Shown here piece by piece: positions 37,658 through 47,660 of a stretch of 51,327 bases of DNA. How positions within the stretch are numbered: the first letter of the stretch is position 1; every line of letters starts with the position of its first letter. Below the pieces are notes generated by a model. It saw only the letters and a list, made by a program, of their open reading frames with translations, searched no databases and was not told the origin of the DNA. The position numbers were made by a program, and so were the translations under genes. Source of the DNA: Bacilli bacterium (GTDB lineage: Bacteria > Bacillota_I > Bacilli_A > RFN20 > UBA1709); assembly GCA_028693955.1 (NCBI GenBank), contig JAQUUH010000003.1, positions 1 through 51,327 of the forward strand, given 5' to 3'.

Positions 37658-39349
37658 CTATTCAACTCCAAAAATATATGAATAAACTGGTTGTCCACCA
37701 CTATGAACTTCAACTTCAATTAAATATTCTTTTGATATCTTATCTGCGAGATCTTGAGCTTGTTTTTTATCAATATCTTCCCCATATATAATAGTAACTA
37801 TCGCACTATCTTCATCTATCATATGATCCAAAAGCTTTTTACCGGCATCTTGAACTTCTCTTTCACAACAAACAATCTTATTATCCAATATTCCCATAAA
37901 ATGATCCTTAAAAATGGTAACGTTATCAATTTGAGTATCTTTAATTGAAAAAGTAACTTGTCCGGTTTTAACTCTATGAATAGCTTCACGCATTTCTTCT
38001 TCATTAGTATCAATATCAGCATCAGGATTAAACATCATACATGCCGCTAATCCTTGAGGAATAGTCTTTGTTGGTATAACTACTACTTTTGAATCTTCTA
38101 TTACCTCGGCCGCCTGATTTGCCGCCATAATAATATTTTTATTATTTGGCAAAACAAACACTTGCTTTGCATTGACTTCATTAATTGCTTTTATAAAATC
38201 TTCTGTTGCTGGATTCATTGTTTGACCACCAGAAACTATGTAATCAACACGTAAACTCTTGAACATTTCATCTAAGCCATCTCCAACAGAAACTGCAATA
38301 ATTGCATAATCTTTAAGCTCTGCAGGCTTAGCAACACCATTGGCTGCTAATTTAACATGACCATCAGATGAAGCATCATTTCCTTCTTCTATTAAATGAT
38401 TATGCTGTTCTTGCATATTCTCAATTTTTAAAGTAACAAATTCTCCATATAATTGAGCATAATTTAAAGCAACACCTGGCTTTAAAGTATGAACATGAAC
38501 TTTTACTATATTATCATCGCGAACGACAACAAGAGAGTTTCCTAGTGATGAAATTAATGATGTAAATCTTTCTTGATCAAATTCTCTTTTACTTTTATCT
38601 GCAGCCAAGCGCAAAATAAATTCTGTACAATATCCAAACTCTTCATTTTCAAATCTTGCTTGGGCAATACTTGTTTCTTGGTTTGTAGGCATAGAAATTT
38701 GTTTTCTTTCAATAATTTCTCCCTTTAATCCAACAAGCATACCTTCTAAAATTTTTACTAAACCAGCTCCACCTGAGTCAACTACACCAACTTCTTTTAA
38801 AACAGGAAGCAAATTAGGTGTTCTTTGTAAAGAAGCCTTTGCCTCTTCAAGAAGGTGCTCCATTGCAAGTCCTATTGATGGAATTGTTGAAGATACCTTT
38901 TTTAAAGAATCACTTGATTCTCTAATTACTGTTAAGATAGTGCCTTCTACTGGTCGCATAACTGCTTTATAAGCCATATTACTACCGGATTCCCAACACT
39001 CTGCAAGTTCTGCTACATCTATTTGTTCTTTGCCTTCAAGCTTTTGAGCAAAGCCTCTAAATATTTGCGACAAAATAACACCAGAGTTCCCTCTTGCTCC
39101 CATCAATAATCCTCGAGAGAACAATTTAGCAACTTCGCCTATTTTATCGTTTCTAATATTCATTATTTCCTTAGCACCAGAAGTAATGGTTAAATTCATA
39201 TTTGTTCCAGTATCGCCATCGGGCACAGGAAAAACATTTAATGAATCTACTTCGGGATAATGATTAAAAAGATTGTTAGCTCCAGAAATAAGAATTGAGC
39301 GTAACACTTCTCCATTTATTGTTTTGTTTTCAAAAGCTTTCATATTCAC
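37658..39349 (-). CDS. fakA: DAK2-domain fatty acid kinase catalytic subunit (FakA/YloV)
   Basis: NVFPVPDGDTGTNMNLT; GARGNSGVILSQIFRGFA; DSGGAGLVKILEGML. Confidence 0.93.
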   Translation of the reverse strand: MNMKAFENKTINGEVLRSILISGANNLFNHYPEVDSLNVFPVPDGDTGTNMNLTITSGAKEIMNIRNDKIGEVAKLFSRGLLMGARGNSGVILSQIFRGFAQKLEGKEQIDVAELAECWESGSNMAYKAVMRPVEGTILTVIRESSDSLKKVSSTIPSIGLAMEHLLEEAKASLQRTPNLLPVLKEVGVVDSGGAGLVKILEGMLVGLKGEIIERKQISMPTNQETSIAQARFENEEFGYCTEFILRLAADKSKREFDQERFTSLISSLGNSLVVVRDDNIVKVHVHTLKPGVALNYAQLYGEFVTLKIENMQEQHNHLIEEGNDASSDGHVKLAANGVAKPAELKDYAIIAVSVGDGLDEMFKSLRVDYIVSGGQTMNPATEDFIKAINEVNAKQVFVLPNNKNIIMAANQAAEVIEDSKVVVIPTKTIPQGLAACMMFNPDADIDTNEEEMREAIHRVKTGQVTFSIKDTQIDNVTIFKDHFMGILDNKIVCCEREVQDAGKKLLDHMIDEDSAIVTIIYGEDIDKKQAQDLADKISKEYLIEVEVHSGGQPVYSYIFGVE

Positions 39350-39367
39350 CCTCCAAAAGACCGGGTA

Positions 39368-39724
39368 TTACAAAACTTTAGTGCCTTGAACATAAACATT
39401 CACCGCATTAAAGTTAAGATCCAAAGTTTTTTGTAACACATAACGCACTTTCTTTTGAACCTCAGATACTACCTCTGTTATCTTTACACCATATGCACAA
39501 ATTATGTACATATCAATTTCTATACCTTTGCTGGTTGAAACAGCAAAAACACCTTTTGAAAAACTATCGTCTTTCAAAAGTTCAGCAATTCCATCTCTTA
39601 TAGGTTTTTTGGATGCCATACCTAAAACACCATAGCACTCCATTGCAGCGTTTCCAGCAATAGCAGCAATAGCGTTCATAGAAATATCTACTCTACCACG
39701 TTTTAATCGACGTGAAACTCCCAT
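39368..39724 (-). CDS. Asp23/Gls24 family envelope stress protein (YloU)
   Basis: ISMNAIAAIAGNAAMECYGVLGMA; upstream of fakA. Confidence 0.9.
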   Translation of the reverse strand: MGVSRRLKRGRVDISMNAIAAIAGNAAMECYGVLGMASKKPIRDGIAELLKDDSFSKGVFAVSTSKGIEIDMYIICAYGVKITEVVSEVQKKVRYVLQKTLDLNFNAVNVYVQGTKVL

Positions 39725-39855
39725 TTAGGCACCCCTTTCTAAATTAGACTATTATAATTATATATTAATAGCCATTTTTTTCAAGTTTTTTTACTCAACA
39801 ATGTATTAATATTACAATGTTTGCGCTTTTATTTAAAAACAAAAAGATTTTTACT

Positions 39856-39884
39856 TGCTTTTATGCCTTTTCAATGTTAATATA
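39856..39884 (+). promoter_or_regulatory. Promoter for rpmB
   Basis: TTGCTT-17-TAATAT (coordinates approximate). Confidence 0.55.
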
Positions 39885-39925
39885 TTATGGCATTGAGTTT
39901 ACAAATTCGAAATGGAGGGTTGAAA

Positions 39926-40111
39926 ATGTCAAGAGTATGTGTTGTTACTGGCAAGGGACCAAGAAGCGGAAATAAGCGTTCAAATTCACTAATTGCTACT
40001 CGTCGCAACTGGGGTGTTAACCTACAAAAAGTCAAAGTTGAGATTGATGGCAAAGTTCAAACAGTTAGAATTTCTGCTAGAGCTCTAAGAACCCTCAAAA
40101 AAGTAGATTAA
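39926..40111 (+). CDS. rpmB: 50S ribosomal protein L28
   Basis: [21 protein letters not shown]...[17 protein letters not shown] upstream of ATG 39926; ORF track start 39887 likely too long. Confidence 0.95.
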   Translation: MSRVCVVTGKGPRSGNKRSNSLIATRRNWGVNLQKVKVEIDGKVQTVRISARALRTLKKVD

Positions 40112-40116
40112 TTAAC

Positions 40117-40145
40117 AAAGGAAGATTATAAATCTTCCTTTTTAT
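40117..40145. terminator. Terminator after rpmB (convergent with thiN)
   Basis: AAAGGAAGATT-ATA-AATCTTCCTTTTTA. Confidence 0.85.
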
Positions 40146-40747
40146 TTGCATTTAACAAGAATTACTTGACCATTTATAACTTCAACATAACCATTATCTT
40201 TAATTAACTCATTAGAAATACAATTCGTTGAATAAAGATTTATTTCATAGTATGTTAAAGGATAAGCAAAAGCAGCAGAAACATTAATAATAGCTGAATC
40301 TAGACAAAAGATAGAAAAATATTTATAATCTTCTTTTTTTATGAAATGATTACCCTTTTTAAGAAGTGTTATTTCATTTTTTTTATCAATTATTTTTATA
40401 TCTAAATTATCATATTTGTTTAGCAACAAAAAATGATTAAAATAGTGGTCACTTCTTTCACCTTTAAGTGCTCCTACTATTGTAATTTTAGAACCATTTT
40501 CAAATATTTTTAAAGCTGCTTCTAGGTCTGTTTCATCTTTGCTTTTATCCAAAACAATATGTTTTTTTGCAACTTTTTTTATTCTTTCTAAATCTTCTTT
40601 TTTAATTGAATCAAAATCACCTATCGCTAAATCAATTCTTATTTCATTTTCTAATAATTGAGATGCTCCTAAATCGACACCAACCACATAATCGTTTTCA
40701 CCTATAGATATTTTTTCATCACTATAATTTGTAACAATATAAATCAT
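40142..40747 (-). CDS. thiN: Thiamine pyrophosphokinase
   Basis: VVGVDLGASQLL; IDLAIGDFDSI; KDETDLEAAL; GALKGERSDHYFNH. Confidence 0.92.
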   Translation of the reverse strand: MIYIVTNYSDEKISIGENDYVVGVDLGASQLLENEIRIDLAIGDFDSIKKEDLERIKKVAKKHIVLDKSKDETDLEAALKIFENGSKITIVGALKGERSDHYFNHFLLLNKYDNLDIKIIDKKNEITLLKKGNHFIKKEDYKYFSIFCLDSAIINVSAAFAYPLTYYEINLYSTNCISNELIKDNGYVEVINGQVILVKCK

Positions 40748-40748
40748 A

Positions 40749-41411
40749 TTAAATACCCATTAACTTCTTAACTCTACTTGAAAAATCAATTTTACCATAT
40801 AAATAACTACCAGCAACTAAAACATCAGCCCCAGCATTACGACATTTATATGATGTTATATCATTTATTCCTCCATCAACTTGAATTAGACAATTATATT
40901 TATTAGAATCAATTTCTAAGCGCAATTCCTTTATTTTATTTAAAGAATTATCCATAAAGCTTTGACCACCAAACCCTGGCTCAACACTCATTATTAAAAC
41001 TAAATCCAGCATATTCAAATACTTAAAAATTTTTTCAACTTTTGTGTCAGGTTTAATACTAATGCCAACCTTACAATTGTTGCTTTTTATTAACTTTATT
41101 ACTTGCAAAATTTCCTCATCACTTTTTAAGGCTTCGTAATGAAAAGTTAAGATATCTGCTCCAGCATCAATAAACTCTTTAGCATACTTCAAAGGATCAG
41201 AAATCATAATATGGACATCCATGAATAATTTACTATACCCTTTTACTTGCCTTAATATTGCACTACCAAAAGATATATTTGGAACAAAATGACCATCCAT
41301 TACATCAAAGTGAAGCCATTTAGCTAATGATTTTTCTGTAATATCTAAATCATTTTTTAAATCTAGAAAATTGGCAGATAATATTGAAGGTGCAACTATT
41401 ATTTCTTTCAT
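40749..41411 (-). CDS. rpe: Ribulose-phosphate 3-epimerase
   Basis: VAPSILSANFLDL; HFDVMDGHFVPNISFG; MSVEPGFGGQSF; VDGGIN. Confidence 0.97.
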   Translation of the reverse strand: MKEIIVAPSILSANFLDLKNDLDITEKSLAKWLHFDVMDGHFVPNISFGSAILRQVKGYSKLFMDVHIMISDPLKYAKEFIDAGADILTFHYEALKSDEEILQVIKLIKSNNCKVGISIKPDTKVEKIFKYLNMLDLVLIMSVEPGFGGQSFMDNSLNKIKELRLEIDSNKYNCLIQVDGGINDITSYKCRNAGADVLVAGSYLYGKIDFSSRVKKLMGI

Positions 41412-42277
41412 TAGAATCTCTCCTTTTTATTTTTCAATTCTTCTAATAAAGATAAATATATTTCATAATGATCTTTACTTATAATACCACTTTCTATTGC
41501 GCTTTTTACAGCACAACCTTTTTCAAATTCATGAAGACAATTTCTAAATTTACATTTAGAAAATAAATTTTCAAAACCTGGATAACATGTCGCTAATTCC
41601 ACAGGTTTTAAATCTATGTCTATTAATGAAAAACCTGGAGTATCAGCTATCCAACCATTATTATATTTTAAAAATTCTACAAGTCTAGTAATGTGTTTAC
41701 CTCTTCCTAGTGCCTTTGATATATCTCCAGTCTCTTTATTATATCCTGGTAATAGGTTATTAATTAAAGAAGATTTCCCAACTCCACTTTGACCTGTAAA
41801 GACAGTTTTTTTGTTAGAAAGAGTTTCTATTATCTTATTAATTCCTATTTTACTTTTATTTGAAAAAGGAATTATTTCATAGTCCAAATCTTTATAAGCA
41901 TCATTTATTTTCTTTAATAATTCATCATCTTTATCTATCAAATCTACTTTTGATAAAGCAATTATTGGTTTTAGTCCACATACAATTGACATTGTTATAA
42001 AACGATTTATAAGAGCAAGAGATATTGGAGGATTTGTTATTGAGGCAATTACAATTACTTGGTCAACATTAGCAATTGGTGGTCTAACAAAAGAATTTTT
42101 GCGAGGTTCTATTTTTAATAAATAATTTTCTTTTTCATCAAAAATAACTTGATCACCAGCAAGTGGTTTTTCTTTATTTATTCTAAATTTGCCTCTTGCA
42201 CGACACATAAATATTTCTCCATTACTATCAACCTTATAATTACCAGCATTACAACTCAATATAAATCCCTTTCTCAT
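41411..42277 (-). CDS. rsgA: Ribosome small-subunit GTPase RsgA
   Basis: FTGQSGVGKSSLIN; DTPGFSLID; C-terminal zinc cluster CKFRNCLHEFEKGC. Confidence 0.96.
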   Translation of the reverse strand: MRKGFILSCNAGNYKVDSNGEIFMCRARGKFRINKEKPLAGDQVIFDEKENYLLKIEPRKNSFVRPPIANVDQVIVIASITNPPISLALINRFITMSIVCGLKPIIALSKVDLIDKDDELLKKINDAYKDLDYEIIPFSNKSKIGINKIIETLSNKKTVFTGQSGVGKSSLINNLLPGYNKETGDISKALGRGKHITRLVEFLKYNNGWIADTPGFSLIDIDLKPVELATCYPGFENLFSKCKFRNCLHEFEKGCAVKSAIESGIISKDHYEIYLSLLEELKNKKERF

Positions 42278-43308
42278 TTAATCACTCCTTCTTTTTTTGC
42301 CCTCAATTGACCACAGGCAGCGTCAATATCATGACCAAATTCTTTTCTAATTGTAACATTTATTCCATTTTCTTTTAAATAATCACAAAAAATATGAATC
42401 CTATTATTACTTGAACGCTTAAATGGTGATTCTCCAACCACATTGTAAGGAATCAAGTTAACATAAGCATTCATTCCCTTTATTAATTTCACAAGCTCAC
42501 GAGCATTATCTAAACTATCATTTATCCCTTCAAGCATGATGTATTCAAAAGTAACTCTTCTTTTAGTAACTTTTTCATAATATTTCACTGCATCTATTAA
42601 CTCATTAATTGAATAAGCATTATTTATTTTCATTAATCTTGATCTTGTTTCATCATTTGATGCATGTAAAGAAATTGCTAAATTTACTTGTAATCCAGTT
42701 TTTGAATATTCAATTATTTTAGGTACTATGCCACATGTAGATACACTTATATGTCTTGCTCCGATTTCAAAAGCTTTAGGATTGTTAGCAATACTAATAA
42801 AATCCATTACATTTTGATAGTTATCAAATGGTTCTCCAGTTCCCATAACAACTATATGACTAATTTTCTCGCTTTCCATGACATTTTCCATAACTAATAA
42901 TTGACCAACCATTTCTCCAACTGTTAAATCGCGTTGTTTTTTTAATAGACCTGAGGCACAAAAGGCACACCCCATATTACAGCCTACCTGACTAGAAACA
43001 CAAATAGCATTACCATATTCATATCTCATCAACACTGTCTCTACAAGAGCGCCATCATTCATTTTCAAAAGTAATTTTATTGTTCCATCATTTGCTATTT
43101 GTTTTACTTGAATTTCTGGTAGATTAATGGCAAAGATTTCTTTTAAAACTTGGCGAAATCCTTGAGCAACATCACTCATGGCATCAAAATTATTTACTCT
43201 TTTTTTATAAAGCCAGGTAAAAAGTTGAGTAGCTCTAAATCTTTTTTGACTTAAAGATTCCATTTTGTCTGCTAATTTATCTAATGTAAAATCATAAATA
43301 TTTTCCAT
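42274..43308 (-). CDS. rlmN: 23S rRNA (A2503-C2)/tRNA methyltransferase RlmN
   Basis: SSQVGCNMGCAFCASG radical SAM; VMGTGEPFDNYQNV; RKEFGHDIDAACGQL. Confidence 0.97.
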   Translation of the reverse strand: MENIYDFTLDKLADKMESLSQKRFRATQLFTWLYKKRVNNFDAMSDVAQGFRQVLKEIFAINLPEIQVKQIANDGTIKLLLKMNDGALVETVLMRYEYGNAICVSSQVGCNMGCAFCASGLLKKQRDLTVGEMVGQLLVMENVMESEKISHIVVMGTGEPFDNYQNVMDFISIANNPKAFEIGARHISVSTCGIVPKIIEYSKTGLQVNLAISLHASNDETRSRLMKINNAYSINELIDAVKYYEKVTKRRVTFEYIMLEGINDSLDNARELVKLIKGMNAYVNLIPYNVVGESPFKRSSNNRIHIFCDYLKENGINVTIRKEFGHDIDAACGQLRAKKEGVIK

Positions 43309-44585
43309 TATTTTACTTCTCCTTTAACAAGTTTTGCCATAAAAAAGCCATCACAATCATATTCATCTGGTAAAATAATTTGTTGTTTTAATAAGTGCAT
43401 ATTTTTATGCTTATCAAGTAAATATTCAATTTGCTTTTCATTTTCTTTGATATTTAAAGTGCAAGTAGAATAAACTAAAATCCCGGATTCTGCAAGAAGT
43501 TTTACTGCTTCATCAATCAATTTTCTTTGCAAATCAATAAGGCTATCTAGACTTTCTTGTTTTGCCTGAATGATTATATCGGGTTTCCTTTTAATAACTC
43601 CAAAGCCCGAACAAGGAGCATCAAGTAATATTCTATCAAAATAATTGCAAGAATATTTTTCTGAAAGTTTTGTTGAATCATGACATAGTAATTTAACATT
43701 TTTAATTCCTAATCTTATCATAGATTGCTTTATCAAACTCAGGCGATGTGGGTATAAATCAACTGCTACCAATTCACTTTTATCATTTGTTAATTCCGCA
43801 ATATGCATTGTCTTTGATCCTGGTGCTGCACACATGTCTAGTATTTTTTGATTGCTTTTAACTTCAAGAAAAGGTGCAATAAGTTGTCCTGACTCATCTT
43901 GAATAGACAATAACCCATTTTTAAATTCTTTAGTATCTTTTACAGGAATATTACCCTTATATATTAATCCATAATCTGAAATTAAACTTTTTTTAAATAT
44001 ATCATTTTTAAGCAATTCATTTTGAGTAGTTTTCATTTTATTATAGCGTAAAGAAACCATGGGAATTTCTTTAGATTTTTTTGCCCAACTCAAAGCAACA
44101 CTCTTTCCATAATGTTTTGATACCATTTTAAATAACCATAAAGGTATTGAATATAAAACACTATAATATTCATCTAATGAAGAAAAATCATCTTTATTAA
44201 TAAGAATTTTAGATTTTTGCATACTACGCAATACTGCGTTTGCAAATCTAGATGCTTGAATTCCTAAATCACTTTTGGCAATTTCTACTGCTTCATTAAT
44301 TATTGCATAATCTGGTATTTTATCCATAAAATACATTTGATAATAAGACATTTTTAGTAATGTCTTCATATTGCCATCAACTTTTTTACCCTTGGTATAT
44401 TCTTTTACACAATAATCTAAAAATAAAGTGTTTTGTAAAACTCCATAGAAAACATTAGTCAAAAACGCCCTATCTAGACTATGAATTTCATTTTCTTTTA
44501 TAACTAAATTTAAAGCAATATTTGCATATGCTTTATTCTTATAAACATCATTTAATAAATCGTAAATCAATTTTCTAACTTTCAC
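43308..44585 (-). CDS. rsmB: 16S rRNA (C967-C5)-methyltransferase RsmB
   Basis: N-terminal NusB-like domain; DMCAAPGSKTMHIAE; LDAPCSGFGVIKRKPD; YSTCTLNIKENE. Confidence 0.95.
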   Translation of the reverse strand: MKVRKLIYDLLNDVYKNKAYANIALNLVIKENEIHSLDRAFLTNVFYGVLQNTLFLDYCVKEYTKGKKVDGNMKTLLKMSYYQMYFMDKIPDYAIINEAVEIAKSDLGIQASRFANAVLRSMQKSKILINKDDFSSLDEYYSVLYSIPLWLFKMVSKHYGKSVALSWAKKSKEIPMVSLRYNKMKTTQNELLKNDIFKKSLISDYGLIYKGNIPVKDTKEFKNGLLSIQDESGQLIAPFLEVKSNQKILDMCAAPGSKTMHIAELTNDKSELVAVDLYPHRLSLIKQSMIRLGIKNVKLLCHDSTKLSEKYSCNYFDRILLDAPCSGFGVIKRKPDIIIQAKQESLDSLIDLQRKLIDEAVKLLAESGILVYSTCTLNIKENEKQIEYLLDKHKNMHLLKQQIILPDEYDCDGFFMAKLVKGEVK

Positions 44586-44666
44586 TTTATTACCTCTTAT
44601 ATTTCCTTAATCATTTTAACAAATTTTATCAATTCTCTCAATGATTATTAACAATGATTATAAATA

Positions 44667-44697
44667 AAAAAATATAGTTCTCAACACTGAAAACTAT
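44667..44697 (-). terminator. Terminator after priA
   Basis: Minus strand ATATAGTTTTCAGTGTTGAGAACTATAT then T-run. Confidence 0.75.
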
Positions 44698-46892
44698 ATT
44701 TCACTATATGGATCAACATCAATAGAAATACCAATTTTATTGCTTTCGATTGCCATTTTTTTGACTTCGTTTAAAAGTTTTATCGCCGAATTTTTGTCTT
44801 TATACTTTATTATTAAGCGCATTCTTTGCTTGCCATAAACTTTTGCAATATAAGGAATAGAAGGGCCAAGTACACTTAAATCCTTAATGTTTTTATTAAT
44901 AAAATAATCTTTTAGGTTTAAAGCGAATTTTTCAACAACATCTATTTTATTTCCCATAAGCATTATTAAAGCAAAGTATCTATATGGTGGATATTTTTGT
45001 TTTCTCCTATACTCCATTTCTTGAAGATAAAATCCTTCATAATCATGGTTGGATGCTAATTTAATTACAAAATGATCTGGATTGAATGTTTGAATAATTG
45101 CCTTCCCTTGTTTATGACCTCTACCTGCTCTACCAGCTACTTGAGTTAGAAGTTGAAAAACTCTTTCATTAGCCCTAAAATCACCATTAAATAAACCAAT
45201 ATCTGCATTAAGAACACCAACCAAAGTAACATTTTCAAAATCCAATCCTTTTGCTATCATTTGAGTACCAAGCAAAACATCATATTTATGGTTTTCAAAA
45301 TCTTCTAAAATTTTTTGATATCCTTTTTCTTTTTTTACAGAATCTAAATCCATTCTTATTACCTTAATATTAGGAATTATCTTTTGGAGTAATTCTTCAA
45401 TTTTCTGAGTACCAAATCCAACATTCCGTAAATATTTGCTACCACAATTAGGGCACTTTTCTGGATAATGTATTTCATAATTACAATAATGACAATTTAA
45501 TGTATTAGTGTCTTTATGATATTTTAATGCCACATCACAATTAGGACACTTAAATACATAGCCACAACTTCTACAAACAACACTTGGAGTATAGCCTCTT
45601 CTATTTAAAAGCAATATTACTTGCTCATTTCTAGAAATAGCATCTATTATTTCTTGTTTAAGAATACTAGAAAATAAATCGTGATTACCTTTTTTTAACT
45701 CCTTCATCATATCTACTATCTCACATTTAGGAAGAACAGCATCATTGATTCTATTAGATAAATATAATTGATGATAAACGCCTTTACTTGCTCTAGCTTT
45801 AGATTCTAAAGATGGAGTAGCACTTCCTAAAATCAATTTAGAATTGTGAGTACTAGCCCTTATTAAGGCAATATCTCTAGCATTATAGGTTGGAACATTA
45901 TCTTGTTTATAAGATTCAGAGTGCTCTTCATCTATTACTATTAATCCTATATTTTCTAAAGGAGCAAAAACTGCACTTCTTGCACCAATAACCACTCTAA
46001 CTTCCTTTCTAGCAATCCTCCGATACTCATCATACCGCTCTCCTTGACTTAATCCACTATGAAAAACAGCAATTTTATATTTTAATCTACTTTTAAATCT
46101 TTGAACCATTTGAGGAGTTAAAGATATCTCTGGCACTAAAATTAAAACGTTTTTTCCTAAAGCTAAATAAAAAAGAGCTAATTCAATGTATACTTCTGTT
46201 TTCCCACTACCTGTAATACCTTGTAAAAGAAATGTTTTATCTGCACTTTTTATTATTTCTTTTATAACGCTATCTTGTTCTTTTGTAATTACTGGTCCAG
46301 AAATTATTTCCATTTCCTTAGAAAAAGGACTACGATATACCTCTTTTAAAAATCTTGTAATTCTACCTTTTTCAATTAATGTTTTTAAAATACTACTAGA
46401 TATATTAATATCTTCTTTAAAATATTCTTTATTCTTAGCAAATTTTAAAAGAGCTGTTTTTTGTTTTAAAGTTAACAAATCTAAATTATCAAAATCTATT
46501 GCTTTATAGCAATAAACTCTTTTTATACCAACTTTTTTTGCTGATGTTGGTTTTAATGATGGAGGTAACATTGCCTGATAGCAACTAATAAGTGGTGAGA
46601 CTGTCTCATAAGCCATTTTTGTAGCTAAATCTTGCAATTCTTTGTTAAGAATTGGTGAATCATCTATTACATTAATTATATTTTTTAAAGTAAATCCCGC
46701 TTCTTGTTCAAACTGTTCTTGAGTTTTATAATCATTTACTATATTAACAACATACCCAACTAATAATTGTGAATTAAATTCAACTTCCACTCTTATTCCT
46801 ACATTTACTGCCAAATGATTTGGTATTAGGTAATCAAAAGGAATATCTAAACTAGCAATTGGATGTTCTATGACTACTTTTGCTATCTTCAT
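44694..46892 (-). CDS. priA: Primosomal protein N' (PriA helicase)
   Basis: LLQGITGSGKTEVYIE; VIDEEHSESYKQD; zinc-binding CRSCGYVFKCPNCD..CHYCNYEIHYPEKCPNCG. Confidence 0.97.
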   Translation of the reverse strand: MKIAKVVIEHPIASLDIPFDYLIPNHLAVNVGIRVEVEFNSQLLVGYVVNIVNDYKTQEQFEQEAGFTLKNIINVIDDSPILNKELQDLATKMAYETVSPLISCYQAMLPPSLKPTSAKKVGIKRVYCYKAIDFDNLDLLTLKQKTALLKFAKNKEYFKEDINISSSILKTLIEKGRITRFLKEVYRSPFSKEMEIISGPVITKEQDSVIKEIIKSADKTFLLQGITGSGKTEVYIELALFYLALGKNVLILVPEISLTPQMVQRFKSRLKYKIAVFHSGLSQGERYDEYRRIARKEVRVVIGARSAVFAPLENIGLIVIDEEHSESYKQDNVPTYNARDIALIRASTHNSKLILGSATPSLESKARASKGVYHQLYLSNRINDAVLPKCEIVDMMKELKKGNHDLFSSILKQEIIDAISRNEQVILLLNRRGYTPSVVCRSCGYVFKCPNCDVALKYHKDTNTLNCHYCNYEIHYPEKCPNCGSKYLRNVGFGTQKIEELLQKIIPNIKVIRMDLDSVKKEKGYQKILEDFENHKYDVLLGTQMIAKGLDFENVTLVGVLNADIGLFNGDFRANERVFQLLTQVAGRAGRGHKQGKAIIQTFNPDHFVIKLASNHDYEGFYLQEMEYRRKQKYPPYRYFALIMLMGNKIDVVEKFALNLKDYFINKNIKDLSVLGPSIPYIAKVYGKQRMRLIIKYKDKNSAIKLLNEVKKMAIESNKIGISIDVDPYSEI

Positions 46893-46939
46893 AAAATTCC
46901 TCCTTTTAATTACTTAAATAATAACAAATATCTTAAATA

Positions 46940-46965
46940 AAAAAAATAGCAACTGCTATTTTTTC
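46940..46965 (-). terminator. Terminator overlapping the gmk 3' end
   Basis: Minus strand AAAAAATAGCA-GT-TGCTATTTTTTTTATTT. Confidence 0.7.
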
Positions 46966-47525
46966 TGGTATGACCTAATTATATCTATAACTCTTTGAGC
47001 TGTTGATTCAACATCATCATTCACAACAACATGTCTATAATTGTTTGTTAATTCAATCTCTTGTCGAGCTTTATATAAACGCTTTTGAACAACTTGCTCT
47101 TCTTCTGTCTTGCGCTTTCTAATTCTTTGTTCAAGTTCTTGAAAATCTGGTGGTACCAGAAATATTGTGATACAATCTTTGCAATTTCTTATTACTTGAT
47201 TTGCTCCATCTACTTCAATTTCAAGCATCACATTAAAACCATTATCTAGTTCTTTTTCTACCATAGATTTTGGAGTTCCATAGTAGTTACCCACAAACTC
47301 AGCATATTCTAACAATTCATTATTTTTTATTGCTTGTTCAAACCGTTCTTTACTAACAAAATAATAATCAATGCCATCTATTTCTCCAAAACGTGGTGCT
47401 CTTGTAGTCATCGAAATTGAGTATTTAAGATTTAAATCATCGTGTTTAAAAACTTCTTTACGCACAGTACCTTTCCCAACTCCACTAGGACCGCTAAGAA
47501 TGATTAATATACCCCTTTTTTCCAT
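46956..47525 (-). CDS. gmk: Guanylate kinase
   Basis: ILSGPSGVGKGTVRKEV; SISMTTRAPRFGEIDGIDYYFV; EYAEFVGNYYGTP. Confidence 0.97.
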   Translation of the reverse strand: MEKRGILIILSGPSGVGKGTVRKEVFKHDDLNLKYSISMTTRAPRFGEIDGIDYYFVSKERFEQAIKNNELLEYAEFVGNYYGTPKSMVEKELDNGFNVMLEIEVDGANQVIRNCKDCITIFLVPPDFQELEQRIRKRKTEEEQVVQKRLYKARQEIELTNNYRHVVVNDDVESTAQRVIDIIRSYQKK

Positions 47526-47660
47526 GCCTACACCGCCTCTATTTTCGTTTAATTATAAATAAGGCCAATTGAAAAGTCAATCCATAGAACATTAATATCA
47601 ACTACATCTATACTAATAAATATGTTATTATCATAATATAGAATATAAAGGAGTTTGTCT

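Noticed and set aside
44667-44697. Long inverted repeat as a mobile-element end
   Set aside because: Single hairpin followed by a T-run directly at the priA stop; an intrinsic terminator explains it.
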